Shown here: positions 54,566-63,159 of the stretch, piece after piece
Position numbering within the stretch: position 1 is the first letter of the stretch
Layout: every line of letters starts with the position of its first letter
Source: Prostheceraeus crozeri
Taxonomy: Eukaryota; Platyhelminthes; Polycladida; Euryleptidae
Direction: 5' to 3'
DNA: 64,000 nucleotides
NCBI GenBank assembly: GCA_907163375.1
Contig: CAJQUW010003146.1
Location: forward strand, 458,741-522,740
Notes under the pieces: model-generated
Seen by the model: only the letters and a program-made list of their open reading frames with translations
Database searches by the model: none
Told to the model about the DNA's origin: nothing
Program-made: the position numbers and the translations under genes

Positions 54566-55395
54566 AGTAGTAAGTAAATCTACACCACTGGACCGCGCAA
54601 GATGGCCGCCGTCGACCGACCTCCCCCCTCCTGTCAGACTAGGGCGTCGGCCCTAGTCCGCCACCTGGTTGCTTCGAGTCCGACCCCCCCTGGAACGACA
54701 GCGTTGCCAGAGGTTGTTCGTGGTGTGCCGGCCAGGTTGGCGTGGTGTGCCGGCCAGGTTGGAAGGGTGGAATTTCGGTGCGAGACCACTCCCATCGTGT
54801 TTCTCGTCAAAAGTTGGGTTACCAAAATTTTTTCACCGACCCCCCCCCCTCGGCAGCGATCTTCTAATTTTGGTTCTAGTGGATGGATTTTGTCTTATAG
54901 ATACTCATTTGAAAGAGGAGAAAAAACTGCTCAATGACATTTTTGTTGCGAGTCAATCGGATCAGCCGTTCAAAAGTTAGAGCTGTTACAAGATTTTAGG
55001 TCAGACCTCAGATTTGACGAAAAAATCCTAAGTGTCAGAGTGACTTTGTATGGGAAAATTTTTTTTTCCAAAGTGTCGCATTTCGACCTGGGACCTTTAC
55101 CAAAACATTTTTCATCAAATTTCACCGACCTCCCCCCCGGCACCGATCTTCCAATTTTGGTTCTAGTGATTGTAGAAAGTCGTGCAATAGCTCGTTTGAA
55201 AGCTAAGAGTGAGACAAATTCACTGAAAGAAACGGCTTGTTCATATCTGTCTTTGTTTAGATGTGAGACGCCATTTAAGATTTGGGAGATTGGCGAAAAA
55301 CGACAGAGTTAGAATTTCCCAAGAAACAGCTCCAGCGGGCGAATGAAGGCTCGGATTGGTAAACGGAGGCCAGATTTGGAATCAGCTTGATGTTA
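54566..55395 (+). repeat. Left terminal repeat of element 3
   Basis: Contains the palindrome ACTAGGGCGTCGGCCCTAGT (54639-54658), a doubled GGTGTGCCGGCCAGGTTGG, and modules shared with the element 2 TIR (GTAGAAAGTCGTGCAATAGC near 55170; GAAACGGCTTGTTCATATCT near 55230). The partner end is outside the window. Confidence 0.7.
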
Positions 55396-55399
55396 TTGT

Positions 55400-55448
55400 C
55401 CAATGAGGATCATCATCCAATGAGAATCAAGCATTTCTATATAAATAG
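55400..55448 (+). promoter_or_regulatory. CCAAT/TATA promoter of element 3 left genes
   Basis: Two CCAAT boxes (55400-55404, 55417-55421) and a strong TATA (TATATAAATAG, 55438-55448), about 100 bp upstream of the first ATG. Confidence 0.7.
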
Positions 55449-55547
55449 CGAGCCTTCCACAGTGAGAATCATTCCATCGTTGAATCATACGAGTGACGGA
55501 CGCACATTTTCTCTCTCTCTAGTTCCCTATTCTATTATCGAACTAAA

Positions 55548-56321
55548 ATGGTAAGTCGCTACTTTCCTCCCTCTCCTCCCTTGAACGTAAACTTAATACA
55601 ATCTTTTTCATTTTTAGGCATCTACTCCATCTGCTGCACTAGTAGGACAAAATGGCGGTCAAACGTTACAAGGTTCGCTACGATCAGATCATCTACAACT
55701 GAGGCCAGTGGAAGAAACAACCAAGGTACATAATCCTACACCGCTACAGCGTAAATTTAAACAAGACTTGCCTTATGACGATCATAGCGTAGTACTCCAA
55801 ACGGGAATGCTCCCTTCCACGGATGTCAAGATAATGCGCAATCAGTATGGGGACTACATACTGATCCCCGTGAGTCCGTACATTCGCCGCCAACTTGATA
55901 TTATTGAGGAGTACGTGACATTAAATATGGACATTCCTACTCCTCTTGCTCAAGAGTGGAAGGCGAGAGATGACAAGGATACTCCCTATAGAAAGATTTG
56001 GGATGGTAATCAAATTTGCCTACCGGTATCACATTGGTGTGCTTACTATAAGAAGGAGGGAGATCATTCAACATCCATCACATGCGACGAGCTCGAAGAA
56101 GGTACTTGGGATATCCTTTTCAAAGTGAATGGGTGTATTATGGTCGGCACAAGGATAATAAAATAGCCTCTCTCTCCATGCATATGGAATCCATCCTATA
56201 TATTCCAAAACCACCCAACGTGGACGACATAATTGATCAAATCCTTAACAGCAGTGGTACGAAGCGCAAGTCGGAGAAGAATGCTGCCTCAAAACGCAAA
56301 TCAAAGATGGAGAATTACTAG
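55548..56321 (+). CDS. First gene of element 3, with an ATG-only first coding exon; unknown
   Basis: The ATG (55548-55550) is followed at once by GTAAGT and a 67-bp intron with a pyrimidine tract ending TTTTTAG (55551-55617). The next exon (from GCA at 55618) is open in phase with the ATG to 56166. It begins MASTPSAAL when spliced, which is ordinary processing. The product includes YDDHSVVLQTGMLPSTDVKI, GDYILIPVSPYIRRQ and LPVSHWCAYYKKEGDHSTS. The end of the region is Lys/Ser-rich (KRKSEKNAASKRKSK). No family recognised. Confidence 0.5.
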
Positions 56322-56329
56322 TCCTTTCC

Positions 56330-56481
56330 TGACTCTACCCTATGATAATTCGCTTATGTGCTTTGAGTGTCGTAGACGTGGTATTATTAGACACATTTTA
56401 CTTCTTCGTTGCCATCATATCATTTGTGTATTTTGTCGTGAAAAGCATCGATGTAATTCTTCATTTTGTGATATGTTATAG
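56330..56481 (+). pseudogene. Short RING-like Cys/His segment (element 3)
   Basis: CFECRRRGIIRHILLLRCHH then CVFCREKHRCNSSFC: C-x2-C, L-x-C-H-H, C-x2-C spacing like a minimal RING of the IAP kind (LLxCxHxxxCxxC). The end of the RING is incomplete as read. It may be the counterpart of the UBA-RING gene of element 2. Confidence 0.4.
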
Positions 56482-56515
56482 AACGTTTCCTTAGATGTGT
56501 AAATTTCCGTTTTAG

Positions 56516-57064
56516 GCTTCTATCATCATTTTTATGGATTGTGAGGGTGAACCTGTACAGGAGCTCAGTGCTATTGCTATGAACAATTGGACATATCAGA
56601 TTGTTAGTGTCTATCATCAACATGCCAACTGCGATCCCAATGTTGATCAATGGGCGAGAAAACACATTCATGGACTTAATCTGAAATATTTGCAAGACTA
56701 CGGCTGTTCTTGTGACAGTGCTCTTCTTATTGACTTTAAACGATGGTTAGCTGCTTTCAGTGTTATACGCATCTTTTGCAATAATCCTGGTAAGGAGAAT
56801 AAAGTATTTCCCAATCTAATCATTGATGATATTTTGCTCCCGCCTTGGGATAGTAGAGTGAATCAACATTATCATGAAGTCACGAAACGTTTTAAGGATT
56901 TGTGTGTTCCTATTTTGTCTGTTCGTTGTAGTAGCTACGTTCATAACCAATGCTTCTTTCCTCCTTACCTCAACACTGCCAAAGTCCTGTATGGTTATCA
57001 TTGCTCGCTGTATGATAGTTGCCAGCTGTATCTATTTTATCTGTTTCAAACCATTGATTTATAA
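56516..57064 (+). CDS. DEDDh exonuclease-like protein (element 3)
   Basis: The reading begins after an acceptor (CCGTTTTAG, ending 56515) as ASIIIFMDCEGEPVQELSAI, a beta strand followed by D-x-E, exonuclease motif I. HANCDPNVDQWARKHIHGLN follows, as in several 3'-5' exonuclease-like proteins of mobile elements, then NLIIDDILLPPWDS. The phase matches splicing from an upstream ATG exon, possibly 55548. A proofreading or DNA-processing role is inferred. The remaining acidic and His positions are less clear. Confidence 0.45.
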   Translation, partial: ASIIIFMDCEGEPVQELSAIAMNNWTYQIVSVYHQHANCDPNVDQWARKHIHGLNLKYLQDYGCSCDSALLIDFKRWLAAFSVIRIFCNNPGKENKVFPNLIIDDILLPPWDSRVNQHYHEVTKRFKDLCVPILSVRCSSYVHNQCFFPPYLNTAKVLYGYHCSLYDSCQLYLFYLFQTIDL

Positions 57065-57151
57065 TGCATGCTTGTTACAGTTATTCAATGAATGTTACTA
57101 TGAGAAGAGTTGTTGTTTTCATGCAATGGATGGGTTAGATAAAGGGTGATC

Positions 57152-57562
57152 ATGTCTTTCTCAAACGACTGCGGAACATTACATTTTCATAGGCAAAGTT
57201 TAAAAGGAGCTGTTCAAGATTATGTGATAAATTTTCATAAAGATGAGACCGACATCGAAGCAGTGGTCAATGATGCTAGCACTCTATTTCTAGAGTTAAT
57301 GAATACATTCTCTGATAGCATTGTCATGGCGCGATTAGTTGCGAAAATTAAGTTTAGTCATTTTGGAAAGGAGGAGGTGGAAAGTCGCTCTTTCCATTTT
57401 GCTTCTTATTCAATGGAAGTGGTAGATCACCCCGAAGAATTTTTTAAAAGACATATGATAAAAATTGCTGAACGTCTTAACGCATTTAACCATCATGGCA
57501 GCAGTCTAGTGATTGAAGCGATTTCAGATATTCACATTCAACTTTCTATAAAGAAAAATTGA
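57152..57562 (+). CDS. Stand-alone relative of the Polinton polymerase N-terminal domain
   Basis: About 136 residues from the ATG at 57152. RLVAKIKFSHFGKEEVESRS, then YSMEVVDHPEEFFKRHMIKI and FNHHGSSLVIEAISDIHIQL, aligns in pattern with the segment ahead of the polymerase of element 1 (HFTNSQEIHN ... LRESGWRFVKILSKKIVI in short). In Polintons this region is normally fused to the polymerase; here it ends before any polymerase sequence. Function unknown, perhaps binding of the terminal protein or DNA ends. Confidence 0.5.
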   Translation: MSFSNDCGTLHFHRQSLKGAVQDYVINFHKDETDIEAVVNDASTLFLELMNTFSDSIVMARLVAKIKFSHFGKEEVESRSFHFASYSMEVVDHPEEFFKRHMIKIAERLNAFNHHGSSLVIEAISDIHIQLSIKKN

Positions 57563-57564
57563 AA

Positions 57565-57888
57565 ATGCAGTGGTACTTGATTGTAGCACAACTGGTTTTC
57601 GAGCTATGCCTGCTCACTCTCGAAGTATATTCCTTCTGTACATGCGTCTATTATTTAGAAAAGGCTAGCAAATTCATATCTTCAAAAAGACTTGCTATAG
57701 ACATCAGTAACGGTGAAACTATGTGTTGTGATGTATGTAAGCGAAAGGATGGAAATGAAAAGCGCATCTTCAAGAGATGTAAGCATGCTTTTTGTCAACG
57801 CTGTTTCATACGTAATTGCATTCAACTTCGCAAATGTAACGACTGTGATATTGCTCATTTCGAGTGTCACTTATGCCGCAATAGTTAG
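57565..57888 (+). CDS. Membrane-anchored RING-like protein (element 3)
   Basis: About 107 residues from the ATG at 57565. A hydrophobic N-terminus (YLIVAQLVFELCLLTLEVYS) is followed by a RING-like cluster: CCDVCKRKDG, RCKHAFCQRCFIRN, CNDCDIAHFECHLC. A predicted membrane-bound E3 ligase. It sits where element 2 has its two-pass membrane protein. No break is seen. Confidence 0.6.
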   Translation: MQWYLIVAQLVFELCLLTLEVYSFCTCVYYLEKASKFISSKRLAIDISNGETMCCDVCKRKDGNEKRIFKRCKHAFCQRCFIRNCIQLRKCNDCDIAHFECHLCRNS

Positions 57889-57939
57889 TACCTATGCAAA
57901 TGCGGTAAAGACAGGTCTTAGCAAAGACTAACACGGAAA

Positions 57940-58304
57940 ATGGCGAAACGTAAAATGACGAAACGTAAAAGTCAAAAGTCTTCAAAGTTTTCTTCAGCCA
58001 TTCAAGCTCTCCAACGAATGAAAGCAAATCAGCGATACAGTGCTATACGACATGCTAACGATAAATTCATTTGTGAAATTGTTTCTCATGTCAGAAAGTT
58101 GAGGACGAAGAAATTAGCACCAAAACAACGAAAGTTACTTAAGCGATATGCTACGAAATTGCGTTTCATCTCCAATCCTAAAGTCACCCTTCAAAAAAAG
58201 AGGAAACTCTAACACAAAAGGGCGGTTTCCTTTCAGCAATACTTCCAATGATAGCTCCTGTCGTGGTTAACCTATTGGGTAATATCTTTGGCTCTAAACG
58301 TTAA
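57940..58304 (+). pseudogene. Basic protein with hydrophobic tail (element 3)
   Basis: Starts MAKRKMTKRKSQKSSKFSSA; the helical middle (YSAIRHANDKFICEIVSHVR) matches the element 2 gene. The end of the region encodes GGFLSAILPMIAPVVVNLLG and GSKR. It directly precedes the ATPase, as in element 2. Appears broken between the two parts. Confidence 0.55.
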
Positions 58305-58335
58305 TTATGCAAATGTTGAATCTCAAAATATTATA

Positions 58336-58953
58336 ATGGATTTCAGACTTCAATGTGATAAAGTTCTGACTGTATCAGGTCCATCCCATGCAGGTAAAAC
58401 TGTTTTCACGCTGAATTTATTGGATAAAAGAAGGGAGTTGTTTAAGGAACCTATCAATCGAGTGATTTGGTGTTATGGTATTTATCAACCGTCGCTGTTT
58501 CAGGAATTGCAAAGTCGCAACTTTATTCGACATGAAGGAATTATTCCAGTGGATAAACTTCAGTCTAATGATGTTGTTGTATTGGATGATTTATTAAAAG
58601 AAAGTAAGAATTCCAAAGATGTTACAGATATGTTCACTCGCGCAGCACATCATAAAAGGTGCTTTATCATCTATATCACACAAAATTTGTTTCCTGATGG
58701 AAAAGAAGCTCGTACACGAAACCTGAATACACACTATTATGCTATTTTCAAGAATCCGCGAGATAAAAGTCAATTTGAAATTTTAGCGCGACAAGTTGCA
58801 CCCAGAGGATCAAAAGCCTTAATTGAAATTTTTCAAGCAGCTACTGAAAAACCACACGGTTACTTATTCATTGACTTTACGCAAGAGTGTCCGGAAGAAT
58901 TTAGATTTCGAAGTGATATTTTGAAAACTCCCATGATTATCTACAAACTATGA
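58336..58953 (+). CDS. ATPase: A32/FtsK-HerA packaging ATPase of element 3
   Basis: 206 residues from the ATG at 58336, chosen because MDFRLQC matches the start in element 2; an open stretch of 16 codons lies upstream. Walker A is GPSHAGKT (15-22) and Walker B VVVLDDLLKES (84-85). NLFPDGKEARTRNLNTHYYA is the conserved later block. Overlaps the next gene by ATGA. Unbroken. Confidence 0.92.
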   Translation: MDFRLQCDKVLTVSGPSHAGKTVFTLNLLDKRRELFKEPINRVIWCYGIYQPSLFQELQSRNFIRHEGIIPVDKLQSNDVVVLDDLLKESKNSKDVTDMFTRAAHHKRCFIIYITQNLFPDGKEARTRNLNTHYYAIFKNPRDKSQFEILARQVAPRGSKALIEIFQAATEKPHGYLFIDFTQECPEEFRFRSDILKTPMIIYKL

Positions 58954-59639
58954 GTTCTTATTCTCGCATGATTGCTATTCCTCAGGATGAATATGTACAA
59001 TTGACTGCCATGCAGCAAGTAAAGCAACCTCTTGCAAATCAAATGTATAGGAAAGAAATAGATTATCAGCAAAATGTTCACATCAAAGATCCACATCGTG
59101 CTGTATTATTACAATCGGAAACTGTTGAGCAATTGAAAAACTTGAAGAATAAGATGCGTGACTCTGTATCGACTGCTACACCTTTAGCATCTCGCGCACA
59201 TGCCATATCTCTTTTCAATAGTATTGAACCCCATCTCAATGTAAATGATAGAGGAGAAATCATTACAGATGAAAATAAAGTGATTGATGCTTCACGTTAT
59301 GAAGACTTGATTCAGCATGCGACACGTAGAAAGCGCCGTCAGGGCTATGTTCCACCTGGTTGGACATACTTTCTTAAACTATTGAAAAAGCATAATGTAC
59401 CAAAATTTGCTTTGAATAATGAGACATCGAAAGAACTTGATTCAACAGTGGCTACTGCTCCAATGCTTCAGACGATGAAAATGCCAACAAATTGGTTTAA
59501 GACGTCACCTACATCCCCTCCCACACTCACTAAGCAAACAAGAGGAAGAACTCGACGTAGATCTACGCCACCACTAAAACTAGTAAAAGGAAAACGTAAA
59601 ACAGCTCCTCCTAGGAAATACATGTTCTCAGACTATTAA
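58950..59639 (+). CDS. Conserved basic Polinton protein after ATPase (element 3)
   Basis: 229 residues. The N-terminal third is helical (QVKQPLANQMYRKEIDYQQN) and the middle has LFNSIEPHLNVNDRGEII. RRQGYVPPGWTYFLKLLKKH-NVP is the family signature, and the tail is Lys/Arg/Thr/Pro-rich (RGRTRRRSTPPLKLVKGKRK). Whole, and gives the full form of the decayed element 2 gene at 39234-39877. It is likely a DNA-associated virion or replication protein; function unknown. Confidence 0.65.
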   Translation: MSSYSRMIAIPQDEYVQLTAMQQVKQPLANQMYRKEIDYQQNVHIKDPHRAVLLQSETVEQLKNLKNKMRDSVSTATPLASRAHAISLFNSIEPHLNVNDRGEIITDENKVIDASRYEDLIQHATRRKRRQGYVPPGWTYFLKLLKKHNVPKFALNNETSKELDSTVATAPMLQTMKMPTNWFKTSPTSPPTLTKQTRGRTRRRSTPPLKLVKGKRKTAPPRKYMFSDY

Positions 59640-59640
59640 T

Positions 59641-59856
59641 ATGAAGCAGATGTGTTGCTTGCCATGTAATGAACCGCCAGAGGTGAATGTCGTTGTCACT
59701 TGCACTTGCTGCGCCAGCTCTCACAATGAAACCCCTAAGCAATGTGAACACGATCGCAAAACCGCTAAAGCTAAATGCTGTAGTTGTTGTAAATGTAGAA
59801 AGGCAAGAAAACAAAAAGATGAGAAGGAGGAAAAAGAGTCAGTCGTCATCGACTGA
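59641..59856 (+). CDS. Small Cys-rich protein of element 3
   Basis: 71 residues with 12 cysteines: MKQMCCLPCNEP, CTCCASSHNETPKQCEHD, KAKCCSCCKCRKARK, then an acidic end. It starts two bases after the previous stop. A recognisable, decayed counterpart begins MKKLCCIPC at the same place in element 2. A zinc- or metal-binding small protein is plausible; no family recognised. Confidence 0.5.
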   Translation: MKQMCCLPCNEPPEVNVVVTCTCCASSHNETPKQCEHDRKTAKAKCCSCCKCRKARKQKDEKEEKESVVID

Positions 59857-60895
59857 GCGTTTGAAGTCAATCTATTATGATGTAAAACATCCAGCAGGAT
59901 TTGCATCTATCAAGAAATTGTCAAAAGCGAGTGGTCTTCCACAATCACAAGTGAAACGATGGTTAAAGGGTCAGGCTACCTATACACTCCACAAACAAGC
60001 GAAAAAGAAGTACCGTACCCGCCATTATATTGTTCATGACATTGATGAACAGTGGTAAGCAGATTTGTGTGATGTCGCCTCCATTTCAAAACATAACTCA
60101 GGAAATAATTTTATTTTAACCGTCATTGATGTTTTCTCGCGTTATGCGTGGGCTCAACCTTTAAAAACTAAAGAAGGGAAAGGAGTAGCAAAAGCATTCC
60201 AAACAATTTTTCGAGAAGGTCGCATTCCAAAAAGAATTCAGAGTGATCAAGGAAAAGAGTTTGAAAATCAGCATGTGAGAAGATTATTTGAGAGGCATGA
60301 CATTGAGTTGTTTAGTGTAAAGAGTGCTTATAAAGCTGCACTCGTTGAACGTTTTAATCGCACATTAAAAAATCGCTTGTGGCGACATTTTACTGCCAAC
60401 TTGACACAAAATTGGGCAAAGGTTCTACAAGATACACTCCATGCCTACAATCACTCTATCCATCGTTCTATTGGACTCAGACCAGTAGATGTAAATGCTG
60501 ACAATGTAGATAAAGTGCGCGAATCATTCCAACGTAAACGCACTCATGTGAAAATTGGTGATAAAGTTCGTATCTCAAAAGTGAAAAGTGTTTTTGCTAA
60601 AGGGTACCTTCCGAATTGGACAGAGGAGGTATTTCCAGTATCAAGGATTAATCAAAAAGACTCTCCAACCACCTACAAGTTGAAAGATTACGATAACGAA
60701 GAAATTGAGGGTAGCTTTTACCGCGATGAGATTGAGGTAGTCACTGAAAGTGAAACATATTTGGTAGAGAAAATCATTCGATGTAAAAAACGACAAGGTG
60801 AAGAATGGTGTCTTGTTAAATGGACTGGTTATCCTTCAAGTATGAACTCTTGGATGCGTCGTGCCGACATCTTTCATCTAAGTGATCGACAGTGA
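59855..60895 (+). pseudogene. INT: Polinton integrase (chromodomain type) of element 3
   Basis: The HTH region (YYDVKHPAGFASIKKLSKAS, VKRWLKGQATYTLHK) and HDIDEQW are followed by the core: LTVIDVFSRYAWAQPL, IQSDQGKEFENQHVR (D), ALVERFNRTLKNRLW (E). SH3-like KGYLPNWTEEVFPV and a chromodomain (YLVEKIIRCKKRQGEEWCLV, WTGYPSSMNSWM) complete it. Inserts the element genome; the chromodomain may guide it to marked chromatin. Nearly whole; lightly broken. Confidence 0.9.
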
Positions 60896-60936
60896 TTCAT
60901 GCAAAGTTGTAACTAACAATGTTTAGGGTTTGAGCT

Positions 60937-61390
60937 ATGAATCCAACTGCCTCATTTTATTCACGACCCTCCTATGTAAGTGGTGGAGGACAAATTTACA
61001 TCGGCGCTCGCCGCCAACGTGGAGGTAGCATACTTGGTGCACTGAAATCTGTTGTAGCACCTCTCATATCCAATGTCGGAAGATCTTTAAAACGAAATGT
61101 TTTAAGTAATGCCGTTGGCTTTGCTGGTGATGTTGCTTGTGATCTTTCCAGAGGTAGAACTTTTAAGAGCAGTTTGTTGAATCGTGGGAAGGAACGCGGT
61201 TTAAAAACATTGAAGCAGACCTTTGCAGGTGTTACTCAAGGAAAGAAATCGCCTAAACGAATGAATAAATGAAGAAGGAAACATCGCGGAGCTGGTAAGG
61301 TGCGATCTTCAGTCAAAAGGCATTTACGCAAACGTCGCAGAGGCTCTAATCATTCATCAGGCGCTAAACGACGACGCTGCCATAACTTCT
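60937..61390 (+). pseudogene. pX-like small virion protein of element 3
   Basis: MNPTASFYSRPSYVSGGGQI, RRQRGGSILGALKSVVAP, SNAVGFAGDVACDLSRGRTF and a strongly basic end (HLRKRRRGSNHSS, AKRRRCHNF) that reaches the capsid start. The Gly-Gly sites and basic tail resemble adenovirus core protein X and its Polinton relatives; probable adenain substrate. Lightly broken near its end. Confidence 0.6.
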
Positions 61391-61394
61391 AATC

Positions 61395-62672
61395 ATGGAG
61401 TGTAAAACTTCCGGTTTTTGTTTGTTTGATCAACAAGCCATACAGACAGATATTCTTAGTTCAAGTATTGTAGATTATCATCCTCGAACAGCTGAGAATG
61501 CTGGCCCCATTGAATTTGTTATTCCTGGTGGTAGTGATGACTACATAGATTTGAGTTATGCGATGATTGATTTGAGGTTTAGAATTCAGCAAGCAGATGG
61601 AACTGCTATTGACGATACACATAAAGTTGGACTGAACAATTTACCATTGACTACATTACTTCGCGATGTTTCTCTAACGATTGGAGAGCAGCAGGTGGAA
61701 GGTGGTCAAAGCGATTATCCCTATAAATCATATTTCAATCATGTATCACAGTTTCATCCAGCAGCACAAAAAAGTCATATGGAAGCCATGGGATGGTACA
61801 GAGATGAAGCAGGAAAATTTGATGTTGAAAGAAACAGTGGCTTTGTAAAGCGATCTGCTATGATTAAAGATAGTAAAGTATGTCAGCTATATGGTCCGCT
61901 GAATTTAGACTTCTTTAGACAGTCAAAGTTTTTACTATGTAATACCATCATGCGACTCAAGCTGACATTGAATAAGCCTGAATTTGCGCTGAATGCATTT
62001 GCTAAAGTTGACAATTTTAGAATTCATGTGGAAGATATTGCACTTTACATTCGTCGAGTAGTACCGAATCCAAGTGTCATTAGAGCACATGCTGAAGATC
62101 TTAACCGCCAAAATGCCATTTACCCCGTTCAGCATACAAAGCTTCTCACCTTTACAATTCCGAAAGATCAAAAGAGTTTCATGAAAGATGGCCTCTTTCC
62201 ATCGGAAGCACCGAAGCTCCTCATGGTGGCAATGGTTGAAAAAGATGCATTTAATGGTAATATAAAGAAGAATCCTTTCAATTTTAAACACAATCAGTTA
62301 AGTGAAATTGCTTTGCGTGTAAATGGTGTGAATCATCCTGGTCCACCCTACAAACCAGATTTTGCTGCGGATCAATTTATGCGCAGTTATGTTGATTTTA
62401 TGGATGTCTTTGGCTTTTACAATACGGATGACACCAACGGACTGACTATGAAAGAGTTTAAGAGTGGATATACTATTTATGCATTTGATTTGACTGCTGA
62501 CAGCGATATAAGTGCACCCTATCGTCAAGCGAACGTGCCTCATAATATTCGTTTGGATTTGACGTTCAAAAGAACACTACCTGAGACGATCAATGTATTA
62601 ATTTATGCAGTCTTCGATTCAAATATTGAAATTACAAAGTATCGTGACGTGATTCTTCAGTATAATCGTTAA
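61395..62672 (+). CDS. Major capsid protein (double jelly-roll hexon) of element 3
   Basis: 425 residues, whole. Begins MECKTSGFCLFDQQAIQTDI. GPIEFVIPGGSDDYIDLSYA, NLPLTTLLRDVSLTIGEQQV, QSDYPYKSYFNHV and QKSHMEAMGWYRDEAGKF are the Polinton capsid blocks of the first jelly roll. The second half has IRRVVPNPSVIRAHAEDL and GYTIYAFDLTADSD, ending INVLIYAVFDSNIEITKYRD. The stop overlaps the protease start (TAATG). Trimers would form the capsid faces. Confidence 0.92.
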   Translation: MECKTSGFCLFDQQAIQTDILSSSIVDYHPRTAENAGPIEFVIPGGSDDYIDLSYAMIDLRFRIQQADGTAIDDTHKVGLNNLPLTTLLRDVSLTIGEQQVEGGQSDYPYKSYFNHVSQFHPAAQKSHMEAMGWYRDEAGKFDVERNSGFVKRSAMIKDSKVCQLYGPLNLDFFRQSKFLLCNTIMRLKLTLNKPEFALNAFAKVDNFRIHVEDIALYIRRVVPNPSVIRAHAEDLNRQNAIYPVQHTKLLTFTIPKDQKSFMKDGLFPSEAPKLLMVAMVEKDAFNGNIKKNPFNFKHNQLSEIALRVNGVNHPGPPYKPDFAADQFMRSYVDFMDVFGFYNTDDTNGLTMKEFKSGYTIYAFDLTADSDISAPYRQANVPHNIRLDLTFKRTLPETINVLIYAVFDSNIEITKYRDVILQYNR

Positions 62673-63133
62673 TGAGTTGGTTGACTGCTGACGATATGAA
62701 GACTAAAGTGCAGCGTAATGCAGATGAAGCGACGTTGAAAGCTTTCGATAATGTCTATTCGCTCGATACCTTACCACCTGCAGTAAATCACTATCCCATC
62801 TTTATTGTGCTAAACACTCATTCGCAGAATTTAGGCGGTGAGCATTGGAAAGCGATCTTTATTGGAGAAGACCGACGTGGTGAACTATTTGACTCTCTTG
62901 CTCAACCTCCAAATATACCAACACAGCAGTGGTTGAGAAAACATACGCGTCAATATCAGCGAAATGAACGCATACTACAACATCCACTGTCATCAACGTG
63001 TGGTGCTTTTGTACTGTACTTCATCTTAAAACGTTTACATGTATCTCGATTTGTATCTGTCATTCAAAACTTTTCATGTAATCCATCCTCTAATGAAAAA
63101 ATGATTTGTAAGTTCTATCATGATTTGAAATAA
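62672..63133 (+). CDS. PRO: Adenain-like cysteine protease of element 3
   Basis: 153 residues. Catalytic H58 (GEHWKAIFI), D74 (GELFDSLAQPP), Q103 (LQHPLSSTCGAF) and C110. The start codon shares one base with the capsid stop, suggesting coupled translation or separate transcripts. Convergent with the TBP-like gene, only 26 bp away. Confidence 0.9.
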   Translation: MSWLTADDMKTKVQRNADEATLKAFDNVYSLDTLPPAVNHYPIFIVLNTHSQNLGGEHWKAIFIGEDRRGELFDSLAQPPNIPTQQWLRKHTRQYQRNERILQHPLSSTCGAFVLYFILKRLHVSRFVSVIQNFSCNPSSNEKMICKFYHDLK

Positions 63134-63159
63134 AAACATCATGTTGGAAAAATTGTTTT

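Noticed and set aside
61935-62543. Two minus-strand frames opposite the capsid gene of element 3
   Set aside because: Shadows of an intact, motif-rich capsid gene; no independent signal.
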